DNA of 54,831 nt from Bacteroides sp. Lineage in GTDB: Bacteria; Bacteroidota; Bacteroidia; Bacteroidales; Muribaculaceae. This document shows positions 45,047 through 53,999 of this stretch, one piece after another; positions within the stretch are counted from its first letter, which is position 1; every line of letters begins with the position of its first letter. The notes beneath the pieces are model-generated. The model ran no database searches, had not been told where the DNA came from, and saw nothing but the letters and a program-made list of their open reading frames with translations. Made by a program: the position numbers and the translations under genes. The DNA lies in assembly GCA_023663525.1 (NCBI GenBank), contig JAMPHF010000001.1:518455-573285 (forward strand), given 5' to 3'.

Positions 45047-46948
45047 ATGAGAAAATGGCGAATTGAGGACAGTGAGGAACTGTACAACATCCAGGGATGG
45101 GGACGCAAATACTTCTCCATAAACGAAAAAGGCAACGTTGCCGTAACTCCGCGCGAGGGCTTCGCATCGGTGGATCTCCGCGAAGTGATGGACGAACTTC
45201 AGGTGCGCGACATCACATCGCCTGTCCTGTTGCGATTCCCCGACATTCTTGACAACCGCATCGAGAAAATCTCCAACTGCTTTGCCGTAGCCTCCAAAGA
45301 GTATGACTACAAGGCGCAGAACTATATAATCTACCCTATCAAAGTCAATCAGATGCGACCGGTGGTCGAGGAGATTGTCAGCCACGGCGAGAAGTTCAAC
45401 ATCGGTCTTGAGGCCGGCTCCAAGCCGGAACTTCACGCTGTCCTTGCCACAAACATCAAGGAGAACGCCCTGATTATATGCAACGGCTACAAGGATCAGA
45501 CCTACATCGAGCTGGCATTGCTCGCGCAGAAGATGGGCCGCCGTATATATATAGTGGTGGAAAAGCTCAATGAGCTCCGCATCATCTCCGAGGTGGCAAA
45601 GCGCATAGGCATCGACCCCAATGTGGGCATCCGCATCAAGCTCGCCTCATCAGGCTCCGGGAAATGGGAGACAAGCGGCGGCGATGTGTCGAAATTCGGC
45701 CTCAACTCATCGGAGCTTCTTGAAGCACTCGACTTCATGGAGCGGAACAAGATGAAACATTGCCTCAAGCTCATCCACTTCCATATCGGAAGCCAGATAA
45801 CCAAAATACGCCGCATCAAGACTGCCATCCGCGAGGCCGCACAATTCTATGTGCAGCTCTCCAACATGTGTTTCGACATCGACTTCATGGACATTGGCGG
45901 CGGTCTCGGAGTAGACTATGACGGGACGCGCAACTCCGCTTCAGGTAGCTCGATGAATTACAGCATCCAGGAATATGCCAACGACGCTGTCTCGACCATC
46001 GTTGACGCATGTGTGAAAAACAAGCTCAAACAGCCCAACATCATCAACGAGAGCGGGCGGTCACTGACTGCCCACCATTCGGTGCTTGTGTTCGAGGTAC
46101 TTGAGACCACCCAACTGCCATTCTGGAAAGACTCGAAAGACATTCAGGACTCCGACCATGAACTTGCAAAGGAACTGTATGAGATATGGGACAAGCTCGA
46201 CCAGCAGCGACTGCTCGAAAGCTGGCACGACGCACTCCAGATCAGGGAGGAGGCTCTTGACCTTTTCAGCCTCGGAATGCTCGATCTCAGGACTCGCGCC
46301 CAGATCGAGGAGCTGTTCTGGAGCGTCGCACGCGAGGTCGGCGACATCGCCGCAGGGATGAAACATGCCCCCGAGGAGCTAAGGAAAGTGGCAAAGATGG
46401 TCCCCGACAAATATTTCTGCAATTTCTCCCTGTTCCAATCACTCACCGACTCGTGGGCGATAGACCAGGTGTTCCCCATAATTCCGCTGTCAAGGCTCGA
46501 TGAAAAGCCAACGCGCACCTGCACCATCCAGGACATCACATGCGACAGCGACGGAAAGATTGCCAACTTCATCTCCACCCACGGAGGCGTGGCCAATTCG
46601 CTTCCCGTACATCCCGTAAAACCCGGCGAACCGTATTATCTCGGCGTATTCCTTGTCGGGGCATATCAGGAAATTCTCGGCGACATGCACAATCTGTTCG
46701 GCGACACCAACGCCGTCCATATCTCCGTCTACAAGGACCGTTACGAGATTGACCGCATCATCGACGGTGAGACCGTGGCCGATGTGCTTGACTATGTGCA
46801 ATTCAATCCCAAGAGACTTGTGCGCAACGTCGAGGCATGGGTGACATCGTCAATGAAGGCGGGACGCATCACTCCCGATGAGGGTCGTGAGTTCCTCAGC
46901 AATTACCGTTCGGGTCTCTACGGATACACATATATAGAAAAGGATTGA
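45047..46948 (+). CDS. speA: Biosynthetic arginine decarboxylase
   Basis: 633 residues, full length. Decarboxylates arginine to agmatine, first step of the alternative putrescine/spermidine route; a PLP enzyme of the fold III (alanine racemase-like) group. The PLP Lys lies in YPIKVNQMRPVVEE (about 100). Other marks are GLEAGSKPELHAVLA, LIHFHIGSQI, the Gly-rich phosphate loop DIGGGLGVDYDG and NESGRSLTAHHSVLVFEV. The stop overlaps the putative truA start by a TTGA, suggesting coupled translation. Confidence 0.97.
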   Translation: MRKWRIEDSEELYNIQGWGRKYFSINEKGNVAVTPREGFASVDLREVMDELQVRDITSPVLLRFPDILDNRIEKISNCFAVASKEYDYKAQNYIIYPIKVNQMRPVVEEIVSHGEKFNIGLEAGSKPELHAVLATNIKENALIICNGYKDQTYIELALLAQKMGRRIYIVVEKLNELRIISEVAKRIGIDPNVGIRIKLASSGSGKWETSGGDVSKFGLNSSELLEALDFMERNKMKHCLKLIHFHIGSQITKIRRIKTAIREAAQFYVQLSNMCFDIDFMDIGGGLGVDYDGTRNSASGSSMNYSIQEYANDAVSTIVDACVKNKLKQPNIINESGRSLTAHHSVLVFEVLETTQLPFWKDSKDIQDSDHELAKELYEIWDKLDQQRLLESWHDALQIREEALDLFSLGMLDLRTRAQIEELFWSVAREVGDIAAGMKHAPEELRKVAKMVPDKYFCNFSLFQSLTDSWAIDQVFPIIPLSRLDEKPTRTCTIQDITCDSDGKIANFISTHGGVANSLPVHPVKPGEPYYLGVFLVGAYQEILGDMHNLFGDTNAVHISVYKDRYEIDRIIDGETVADVLDYVQFNPKRLVRNVEAWVTSSMKAGRITPDEGREFLSNYRSGLYGYTYIEKD

Positions 46949-47694
46949 CAGCCGTGTCACACGTGAGATACTTCATGCGCCTGTCATATCGCGGTGCTCC
47001 ATTCCACGGCTGGCAATGTCAGCCGGGGGAAGTGACGGTGCAGTCCGTGATTGAAGCCGCCCTGTCCACAATACTGCGCACCGACATGAAAATTGTCGGT
47101 GCGGGGCGAACGGACGCAGGGGTAAATGCCCGCATGATGATAGCCCATTTCGATGTTGACGAGCCACTGGCCGATCCGGCGAAGCTCGTCAGAGGACTGA
47201 ACGCCATTGTCGGGAAGGACATTGCCATTGAAGCGATTTATGAGGTCGAGCCTGACAAACATGCCCGGTTCGATGCAAAATCACGCACCTATCATTACTA
47301 TGCCGTCACCTCAAAATCGCCTTTCTTCTATCCCCTGAGCTGGAAAGCTCCCGACAATCTCGATTTCGGGAAGATGAACGAGGCGGCAGCCCTCCTGCTC
47401 GACACGTCTGACTTCACCTCCTTTGCCAAGCTCCACACCGACGCAAAAACCAATATATGCCACGTCACTCACGCGGGCTGGGAGCAGATCGGTCCTGACG
47501 CATGGGTTTTCGTCATCACAGCCGACCGCTTCCTGCGCAACATGGTCAGAGCCGTGGTCGGGACTCTGGTGGAGGTCGGGAGAGGGAAGATGACCGTCGG
47601 TCAATTTGCCGAGGTCATCCGGCGTCGTGATCGCTGCGCCGCCGGCACCTCTATGCCCGGAGAAGCCCTGTTTCTATGGGAGGTGACATACTGA
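46945..47694 (+). CDS. truA: tRNA pseudouridine synthase A
   Basis: 249 residues if TTG at 46945 is used, overlapping the speA stop; GTG at 46954 or ATG at 46975 are alternatives, the latter cutting into the conserved RYFMRLSYRGAPFHGWQ start. Makes pseudouridine at positions 38-40 of the tRNA anticodon arm. The catalytic Asp is in GAGRTDAGVNARMM (about 52); FLRNMVRAVVGTLVEVGRG near 195 is the second family signature. No partner other than speA. Confidence 0.93.
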   Translation: MTAVSHVRYFMRLSYRGAPFHGWQCQPGEVTVQSVIEAALSTILRTDMKIVGAGRTDAGVNARMMIAHFDVDEPLADPAKLVRGLNAIVGKDIAIEAIYEVEPDKHARFDAKSRTYHYYAVTSKSPFFYPLSWKAPDNLDFGKMNEAAALLLDTSDFTSFAKLHTDAKTNICHVTHAGWEQIGPDAWVFVITADRFLRNMVRAVVGTLVEVGRGKMTVGQFAEVIRRRDRCAAGTSMPGEALFLWEVTY

Positions 47695-47724
47695 CAGTGC
47701 CATCATTCAAGCTGTGCGGCAATA

Positions 47725-49386
47725 TCATATCATACAGAGGATGATGAGTTGGGCAACGATGACACGACAGAACATCGAGAGAGGATAGACAGTGGCATAG
47801 CTGACGGTGGCATAATCACCGGGGACAAGGTCATTGGCATAATTGAGAGCCATAGGGTTGGCCATGCTTCCGCAGAGCATTCCGCAGGTCAATCCGAAAT
47901 CGATGTGACAGAGCTTCAGTGCCACCGCACCCATTATCAGCACCGGGATGACCGTTATAAGGAAACCGAAGCCGATCCATGCCAGCCCTTCGGGGCGCAT
48001 GACGGTCTCGATGAACTGCGCTCCCGCGTCGAGTCCGAGACAGGCAAGATAGAGCGACAGACCGATACCTCTCAACATCAGGTTGGCACTCCGCGTCGTG
48101 TAGGTGACGAGGCGGAACTGCGGGCCGAAACGCCCGATCAGGATTCCGACTATGATAGGACCGCCGGCAAGTCCGAGCTTGATCGGGGTGGATATGCCAG
48201 GGATGGCAATCGGTATTGACCCGAGGACAAGACCAAGCACAATTCCGATGAATATTGCGCCGAGATTCGGGTCTTTCAGCTTTATGGCCGTATTTCCGAG
48301 AATACTCTCCACCTTTTCTATATCAGCTTCGCTGCCTACCACATTGAGCACATCGCCGAGCTGAAGCACAAGTCCCGGAGTTGCAAGGAGCGTGAGTCCG
48401 CTGCGGCTGATGCGGCTGATATTAATATGGTATTGGTTGCGCAGACGGAGCGAACCGAGTTTCCTGCCGTTGATTGACGGACGGCTGACTATAATCTTCC
48501 GCGAGATGAGCTGCCGGTCGATTGCATTCCAATCAATATCCTTCTTATTCCAGTCACGCGCCTCCTGCTCACCAAAGAGAACCTTCAGTTTCGGACTGTC
48601 CTCAGGGGTGGTGATGACGAGAAGATGGTCATCCTTGCGCAGCACGGTGTCGGAATCTGGGAGACTGACGGTGTCGTCACGCCAGAGGCGCGAAATCACG
48701 AAATTTGTCTTTGTCACCTGCGAGATTTGTCTGACAGTCATGTTGTAGATGGCAGGATTGCACACCTTGAACTCGGCGATGAACGTAGTGTCAGGCTCAT
48801 CGGATGACACTGACAAGGGGTCACCCGGTCGGATGAGCAATTTACGGAGGACTATTATACCGAGAATCACACCGACAACTCCAAGCGGATAGGTGACAGC
48901 ACAACTCAAAGCCGCGCCGTTTGCCGAAAGGCCAAGCTGACCGAGAGTCTGCTGCGCGGCACCGAGCGCAGGCGTGTTGGTGGTGGCTCCACAAAGGATA
49001 CCGGTCGCCTCCCCTATCGGCACACCGCAGAAAAGGCTGATACATATTGCCATCAGCGTCCCGAGAGCCAGGACTCCGAGTCCGAGCAGATTGAGCTGCA
49101 TCCCGCCCTTGCGGAAAGAGCCAAAAAATCCCGGTCCGACTTTCAGACCAAGTTCATAGACAAACAGCACAAGGCCAAGATTCTCAGTGTAGTGCAATAT
49201 CGTTGGGTCAATCGACAGACCGATGTGACCGGCAAGGATTCCGGCGAAAAACACGAAGGTCACACCAAGCGAAATCCCCCAAATCTTGATTTTTCCGAGC
49301 GCAAGCCCGACAGCGATGATGACCGATATGATTATCACCGCCTGAAGGGTCGAATGGCTGAGAAATATGTCATAAAACCAATCCAT
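47725..49386 (-). CDS. AspT/YidE-type transporter with two RCK_C domains
   Basis: 553 residues. Two membrane halves of five or six helices (about 1-165 and 380-553) flank two cytoplasmic TrkA-C (RCK_C) domains: AIYNMTVRQISQVTKTNFVI...KDDHLLVITTPED and IIVSRPSINGRKLGSLRLRN...GDVLNVVGSEADI. This is the aspartate:alanine-exchanger-like family whose E. coli members YidE and YbjL have unknown substrates. TNTPALGAAQQTLGQ and SMANPMALNYANDL are the two re-entrant, signature-like segments. Converges with truA, 30 bp between stops; divergent from prfB. Confidence 0.88.
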   Translation of the reverse strand: MDWFYDIFLSHSTLQAVIIISVIIAVGLALGKIKIWGISLGVTFVFFAGILAGHIGLSIDPTILHYTENLGLVLFVYELGLKVGPGFFGSFRKGGMQLNLLGLGVLALGTLMAICISLFCGVPIGEATGILCGATTNTPALGAAQQTLGQLGLSANGAALSCAVTYPLGVVGVILGIIVLRKLLIRPGDPLSVSSDEPDTTFIAEFKVCNPAIYNMTVRQISQVTKTNFVISRLWRDDTVSLPDSDTVLRKDDHLLVITTPEDSPKLKVLFGEQEARDWNKKDIDWNAIDRQLISRKIIVSRPSINGRKLGSLRLRNQYHINISRISRSGLTLLATPGLVLQLGDVLNVVGSEADIEKVESILGNTAIKLKDPNLGAIFIGIVLGLVLGSIPIAIPGISTPIKLGLAGGPIIVGILIGRFGPQFRLVTYTTRSANLMLRGIGLSLYLACLGLDAGAQFIETVMRPEGLAWIGFGFLITVIPVLIMGAVALKLCHIDFGLTCGMLCGSMANPMALNYANDLVPGDYATVSYATVYPLSMFCRVIVAQLIILCMI

Positions 49387-49410
49387 AGCGCAAAATTACT
49401 AAATAATGCG

Positions 49411-49418
49411 TAAATTTG
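49411..49418 (+). promoter_or_regulatory. -7 box upstream of prfB
   Basis: TAAATTTG matches TAnnTTTG and lies 40 bp before the prfB ATG at 49459. No TTTG at the normal distance. The divergent minus-strand TAATTTTG at 49391-49398 is too close to its ATG to serve as an ordinary promoter. Confidence 0.45.
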
Positions 49419-49458
49419 CAGTGAATAACTAATCCGTTTCATTTACGTAACCAAAATT

Positions 49459-50575
49459 ATGATTACACAGGAACAACTAAAAGAGACTTTTGAGCGCAAG
49501 CTGGCGCTGAGGAGGTATCTTTGACATCGACAGCAAGAAAATCCAAGTAGAGGAGGAAGAACTCCGCACACACGTGCCGGACTTTTGGGAACATCCGAAG
49601 GAAGCACAGGCACAGATGAAAAAAATCAAGGACCTTCAGGCATGGATCGACGGCTATGAGGAGATTGACAAGACAGTCAACGAGCTTGAACTCGCATGGG
49701 ACTTTCTGAAAGAAGGTCTCGTCGAGGAAAGCGAAATCGACGCACTCTATGCCTCTGCCATCGAGAAGATCGAGAAACTCGAATTGCGCAACATGCTCCG
49801 CCGCGAGGAGGACAAGCTCGGCGTGGTGCTCAAAATCAACTCCGGAGCCGGTGGCACCGAGAGTCAGGACTGGGCGTCGATGCTGATGCGCATGTATCTG
49901 CGCTGGTGCGAGAGTCATGGCTACAAGACCTCCATCGCCAATCTTCTTGAAGGTGATGAGGCCGGCATCAAGTCATGCACCATCAACGTCGAGGGCGATT
50001 TTGCCTACGGCTATCTCAAGAGCGAGAACGGTGTGCACCGTCTTGTGCGCGTGTCGCCTTACAACGCTCAGGGCAAACGCATGACCTCATTCGCCTCTGT
50101 GTTTGTCACACCCCTTGTGGATGACACAATCGAGGTTAAAGTCGATCCCGCACTCCTGTCATGGGACACTTTCCGTTCGGGTGGTGCCGGCGGTCAGAAT
50201 GTCAACAAGGTCGAGTCAGGTGTCCGCCTCCGCTATCAGTTCACCGACCCATATACCGGCGAGCAGGAGGAAATCCTCATCGAGAACACCGAGACCCGCG
50301 ACCAGCCCAAGAACAAAGAGAACGCCATGCGCCAACTGCGCTCCATTCTCTATGACAAAGAGTTGCAACACCGTCTCCAGGAGCAAGCCAAGATTGAGGC
50401 AGGGAAGATGAAAATCGAATGGGGCTCGCAGATCCGCAGCTACGTGTTCGATGACCGCCGCGTCAAGGACCACCGCACGAACTACCAGACAAGCGATGTC
50501 GGTGGTGTCATGGACGGTGACCTCGATGCCTTTATCAAAGCCTACCTGATGGAATTTGCAGCCACCGAGGAATAA
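49459..50575 (+). CDS. prfB: Peptide chain release factor 2, programmed +1 frameshift
   Basis: 371 residues after frameshifting: 21 codons from ATG 49459 (MITQEQLKETFERKLALRRYL), TGA at 49522-49524, then reading resumes at GAC 49523 and runs to 50575. RF2 ends translation at UGA and UAA. The GGQ catalytic loop SGGAGGQNVNKVES is present. The codon-recognition tripeptide, SPF in E. coli, reads SPY here (RVSPYNAQGKRMTSFASVFV), which I believe is common in Bacteroidota. C-terminal domain DVGGVMDGDLDAFI follows. A palindromic element follows the stop. Annotation starting at 49574 would miss 38 residues. Confidence 0.95.
49510..49525 (+). promoter_or_regulatory. prfB +1 frameshift site
   Basis: AGGAGG (49510-49515) acts as an internal Shine-Dalgarno, followed by TAT CTT TGA C. 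At the slow UGA stop, the peptidyl-tRNA slips from CTT to TTT and GAC is read next. When RF2 is abundant, termination wins, giving autoregulation. The arrangement equals the E. coli AGGGGGTATCTTTGAC site. It is notable as one of very few Shine-Dalgarno sequences in this window. Confidence 0.95.
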
Positions 50576-50585
50576 GGTAGAAGGC

Positions 50586-50683
50586 ACAGAAAGACAGAGG
50601 GACAAAAGAGACAGAGATGAGATTTTCAGCCGATTGACAGGTTGATACAGCTCTCTGTTCCTTTTGTCCCTCTGTCTTTCTGT
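50586..50683. repeat. Beta-subtype palindrome between prfB and porin
   Basis: The 23-bp arm beginning ACAGAAAGACAGAGGGACAA (50586-50608) is perfectly complementary to 50661-50683, with looser pairing on either side (50582-50616/50651-50690) and a 35-50-nt loop. It lies 10 bp beyond the prfB stop and 17 bp beyond the convergent porin stop: a shared bidirectional terminator by position. Confidence 0.88.
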
Positions 50684-50700
50684 ACCCTTTTCAGCGAGAT

Positions 50701-52008
50701 TTAGAATGAGAACTGGCAAAGTGCGCCGACACGTCTTGCCCAACCATGTTCGCCGTTAAAGTCCTGACGTTTACCGACATTGCCTTCAGCACCGACACGG
50801 ATACGCGGAGTGATGTCCCAGAAAAGGTTGATCGCGCTGTAAAGTCCGTATTTGTAATCCGTCCCGTTCACGCCTTTCGACGGGAGGTAACGTCCCTGAC
50901 CGAATGTCGCCGACATGAAGAATGAGGGAGTGAAGTTATACTGCAAGCCAAGGAAGTAGCCCCATCCGGGCACCGTGTTGAGCTTACCGGGATTAGCGTC
51001 GTCAGCCACGAGGTCATATTTACCCAAGAGGAAGTCGCCGCCGAAATTTGAGTAGGACTTACCGGCATTGACCGTTCCGTAGAAAGTCAGAGGATCAACC
51101 GGACGGAAGACGGTGCTGAACTGGAAACCATAGCCCACAGCCTGATGATTGCGTCCGTTAAGGAGGTCGCGATACGGCAGAAAGCGTGTGATGGCCGAGA
51201 GACGGACATGCTGTCCGGTTGCCCATTCATATTGCACCATAGCGGCAAAATTCGGGAGGAACTGGCTGCGCGCGGCAGTCGTGGTGCCGTTGTCCTGAAT
51301 CGACATCGAGGGTGTCTCGACCGATGCGGCCACATACATGCCGCTCTTTTTGAAATGGTGCATATATCTGATGAGCACATTAGTGCCATCCATCTTCATT
51401 GTGGGGCCTGATGAATCGACGGTAGGAGGCACGGCCGCCCCATCGCCGAATGTCGAGGCGGCATAGCCGACAGTCCAGTCGTTCATCACGGCGTAAGCCT
51501 TCTTCAAGTGGAAATCACGACCGTCATAGCCGTTGAAGTTTGCCTCGATGTAGAGCTGATAGTCGCCGAGACGCTTGTTGCGCCCGATGACACGGAAAAA
51601 GAGGCACGTTCCGGCGGGAGTTGTCCCGAACACCTGACGATTCAGTTCATCGCGCTGCACCGGGATGAAGTAGGGTGAGAAGCCGGAGATTCCGGTCGAA
51701 CCGCCCCAATCGAAATAGCCGCGCATCCTGACCATGCCGCCGATACCCATGGCGAGCTTGGTGTCACGTCCCATAAACAGGAAGTAAGGAGCCTGCGGGT
51801 CCTGGAAACTGCGGAACTGATCATAATAGAAGTTCTCCACAAGATTACGTATCGAGTCCGCTCCCGGGGTCTTACCCTCACCGAAGAAGATGATCTTATG
51901 ATCGTTGATGAGCGCATCATGTTGCATCTCCACCGGACTTATGGCCAATGCGGGGGCGACGCAGAACAATGAAAGCATCATCCCTGCAAATAAACGAAAG
52001 ATTCTCAT
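50701..52008 (-). CDS. Predicted outer-membrane porin, DcaP-like
   Basis: 435 residues from ATG 52008, selected because MRIFRLFAGMMLSLFCVAPA begins a signal peptide (cleaved after about 23, ALA); the upstream 24 codons are unsupported. A short helical N-terminal part (about 30-65) precedes a barrel of many amphipathic strands (LAMGIGGMVRMRGYFDWGGS, YQLYIEANFNGYDGRDFHLK) ending RVGALCQFSF with terminal Phe. Resembles the DcaP-type trimeric porins by layout, so a substrate-uptake role is likely but not specific. Short tandem repeats lie upstream of the start. Confidence 0.78.
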   Translation of the reverse strand: MRIFRLFAGMMLSLFCVAPALAISPVEMQHDALINDHKIIFFGEGKTPGADSIRNLVENFYYDQFRSFQDPQAPYFLFMGRDTKLAMGIGGMVRMRGYFDWGGSTGISGFSPYFIPVQRDELNRQVFGTTPAGTCLFFRVIGRNKRLGDYQLYIEANFNGYDGRDFHLKKAYAVMNDWTVGYAASTFGDGAAVPPTVDSSGPTMKMDGTNVLIRYMHHFKKSGMYVAASVETPSMSIQDNGTTTAARSQFLPNFAAMVQYEWATGQHVRLSAITRFLPYRDLLNGRNHQAVGYGFQFSTVFRPVDPLTFYGTVNAGKSYSNFGGDFLLGKYDLVADDANPGKLNTVPGWGYFLGLQYNFTPSFFMSATFGQGRYLPSKGVNGTDYKYGLYSAINLFWDITPRIRVGAEGNVGKRQDFNGEHGWARRVGALCQFSF

Positions 52009-52052
52009 AAAATACTTTTGTTGATAGTGTAAGTGATGAATTTTACTTTTTA

Positions 52053-52102
52053 TAACATTTCCATCATCCCTTATGTTCATCGTCCCTCATGTTCATCGTC
52101 CG
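52053..52102. repeat. 16-bp tandem repeats upstream of the porin gene
   Basis: TTATGTTCATCGTCCC (52071-52086) and TCATGTTCATCGTCCG (52087-52102) are adjacent copies; a third diverged copy, ending CCATCATCCC, lies at 52053-52070. They are 45-95 bp before the porin ATG, in the likely leader or promoter region, and could be regulator-binding repeats. No TAnnTTTG is visible near them. Confidence 0.6.
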
Positions 52103-52212
52103 GAGTCGGGAGTAAAATTTTTACCATACCCGATGTAACGTTTGAGCGATTTTCACGTCTATATAACAAACGGTCACCTGAACCGCCAACACACCAGCCC
52201 CCGTAGGAAACA

Positions 52213-52713
52213 ATGACCCGTCATGAGTTTGAACAAATGGCACCTGCCCTCCGCAAGCGCATTGTCAGCATGGTCATCGGGATGTCGGTCGACATCTCGA
52301 CTGAGCTTGCCGATGATGTAGCCCAGGACACCCTGCTCAAACTGTGGACAATCCGCGACCGCCTCGACGAGTATCGGAGCATCGACTCACTCGCCATGGT
52401 CATTGCCCGCCACAGAGCCATCGACCTGCTCCGCAACAATGGAGTCCTCACGGTGAAACTTGATGATGCCGACACCGACATGTCAGTTCCATCACCGGAA
52501 GAAAACCTCATCCGGTCCGAATCGGCGGTCGGGATTCTTGAGATCATCAACAATCTGCCGTCAGTCCAACAGACCGTCATCAGGATGCGCCACATCGAAG
52601 GAATGGACATCGCCGACATTGCAATGATCACAGGCTCGACACCGGCCTCAGTCCGCACAGCTCTTTCAAGAGCAAGACACAGTATTAAGGAATTATTCAT
52701 GCAGAGACAATGA
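52213..52713 (+). CDS. ECF-type RNA polymerase sigma factor
   Basis: 166 residues. Region 2 (about 20-85): ELADDVAQDTLLKLWTIRDR binds core and the -10 element, with IARHRAIDLLRNN. Region 4 (about 105-160): LPSVQQTVIRMRHIEGMDIA and the helix-turn-helix MITGSTPASVRTALSRARHS read the -35. Regions 1.1 and 3 are absent, as expected for ECF factors. Its stop overlaps the start of the next gene by ATGA, a typical sigma/anti-sigma arrangement. Divergent from the porin gene, which may be its target (inference). Confidence 0.92.
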   Translation: MTRHEFEQMAPALRKRIVSMVIGMSVDISTELADDVAQDTLLKLWTIRDRLDEYRSIDSLAMVIARHRAIDLLRNNGVLTVKLDDADTDMSVPSPEENLIRSESAVGILEIINNLPSVQQTVIRMRHIEGMDIADIAMITGSTPASVRTALSRARHSIKELFMQRQ

Positions 52714-53288
52714 CAACCATAGACAATTCAAACATCCACACAATCATCAACCGCTTCCTTGACGGAGAGACCACTCTCGACGAGGAGAAGGCACTCTATG
52801 CTTTCTTCAAGCGACCCGACCTCCCGCCGGAAGCAGCACCCTACCGCGAAATGTTCCAATGGTACGCCTCCATCGCGTCCGCCAACGCCACGGATGTCTG
52901 CAAAACTGACAACGAGGCGGACAGACAGTCGCGCAACCGCCTGTCGGCTCTCCGCGTCCTGCCCCTGCGCCCCTGGCAATGGGCCGGAGTGGCAGCAATG
53001 CTCGCGCTGCTCCTCACCATCGGTATCACCATGCGCCGTCCCTACGTGCCGGAGGAATATCTCTCATACGAGGGAAGCTATATAGTCCGTGACGGCAAAA
53101 AAATCACTGATCTGAACATAGTGGTCCCCGAGATTATGCGCACAGAGAAATTGATTGATGAAAGCATGGACGCAATCGACATGAGTCTTGATGAAGTTGA
53201 CAATGCCTTCGACTCCACCGTGCTCAGCGATTACGACCTCTCGGATCCGGATGTGAAGGATATAATCTACTCCACTTTCGATCTCTGA
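52710..53288 (+). CDS. Probable anti-sigma factor, single-pass membrane protein
   Basis: 192 residues, overlapping the sigma gene by 4 bp. An N-terminal cytoplasmic helical segment (about 1-80: IINRFLDGETTLDEEKALYA resembles the start of Bacteroidota anti-sigma factors) is followed by one membrane helix (about 90-108, WQWAGVAAMLALLLTIGITM) and a short acidic periplasmic part. No zinc-binding HxxxCxxC motif is seen. The role is inferred from gene order and topology: sequestering the ECF factor until an envelope signal arrives. Confidence 0.72.
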   Translation: MTTIDNSNIHTIINRFLDGETTLDEEKALYAFFKRPDLPPEAAPYREMFQWYASIASANATDVCKTDNEADRQSRNRLSALRVLPLRPWQWAGVAAMLALLLTIGITMRRPYVPEEYLSYEGSYIVRDGKKITDLNIVVPEIMRTEKLIDESMDAIDMSLDEVDNAFDSTVLSDYDLSDPDVKDIIYSTFDL

Positions 53289-53361
53289 GCCTCAGTTTCC
53301 ATTATACTACCCACAATAGAATATTGAACCACAATACAATACGACAACACTTCCACCGACA

Positions 53362-53952
53362 ATGAAACATCTCCGAATCTCATTCATCCTCATTCTGCTC
53401 TTCCTCCCATTCGCATCCAAAGCTCAGCAAGCAATCGAATCCGTCATGAAATCGATTGAAAATTCCAAAAGTGTGACCTCCGAGGTCTACTCCGAAAAGC
53501 GCAACCCGGAAACGAAGGAAATCGAAAGCGCGAGCTACGTCTTTGAATTTACCGATCAAAAACTTGCCGACAAGATGATTGATGCCATCCGCCACGAGAG
53601 GACCAACGCATCGACCTACGAGATTGTGAACCGCGATTCCAACAGACAGGTCTACACAATCAAATTTGATAAAAAAGGCTCATATTCATCATATACTCTC
53701 ATCCACCGGGGCAACTCGAAATGGATGCTCTCGATAAAAAAATCAAGCTCCACGGCAACGCCCAAAACAAACTCCAAAACCAAATCCAAAACCAAGATTC
53801 AACAGTCACGCAAGCGCAGCAAAAGCCACAGCTACAACTCATCATCCAACGGAAACGACATCGAGACGTGCATCAATCTTGAGGATGGAGTCATGACATT
53901 CACAAGCACCGATGGAACTGTCAACACAATCTATTTTGGTGAGGACATCTGA
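53362..53952 (+). CDS. Small secreted protein, third gene of the sigma cluster
   Basis: 196 residues. Signal peptide about 1-21 (ending ASKAQ). The mature part (AIESVMKSIENSKSVTSEVY) has a helical start and beta strands (RQVYTIKFDKKGSYSSYTLI), then a long Lys/Ser/Thr low-complexity stretch (about 130-160) and a short beta end (GVMTFTSTDGTVNTIYFGED). It resembles the DUF5024-type proteins that accompany ECF sigma genes in Bacteroides, from memory and unverified. 73 bp after the anti-sigma gene, same direction, probably co-transcribed. Confidence 0.7.
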   Translation: MKHLRISFILILLFLPFASKAQQAIESVMKSIENSKSVTSEVYSEKRNPETKEIESASYVFEFTDQKLADKMIDAIRHERTNASTYEIVNRDSNRQVYTIKFDKKGSYSSYTLIHRGNSKWMLSIKKSSSTATPKTNSKTKSKTKIQQSRKRSKSHSYNSSSNGNDIETCINLEDGVMTFTSTDGTVNTIYFGEDI

Positions 53953-53999
53953 ACATAGCTGAAACCAAACAGGAAGATTCACTCTCATAAGCCGACCAT

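Noticed and set aside
44813..45436. 207-aa minus-strand frame over the start of speA
   Set aside because: It is the antisense shadow of speA's conserved N-terminal domain and of the divergent promoter region.
49391..49398. Minus-strand TAATTTTG just upstream of the transporter gene at 49386
   Set aside because: Transcription would start at the ATG itself, and no TTTG lies at the right distance; probably chance in AT-rich DNA.
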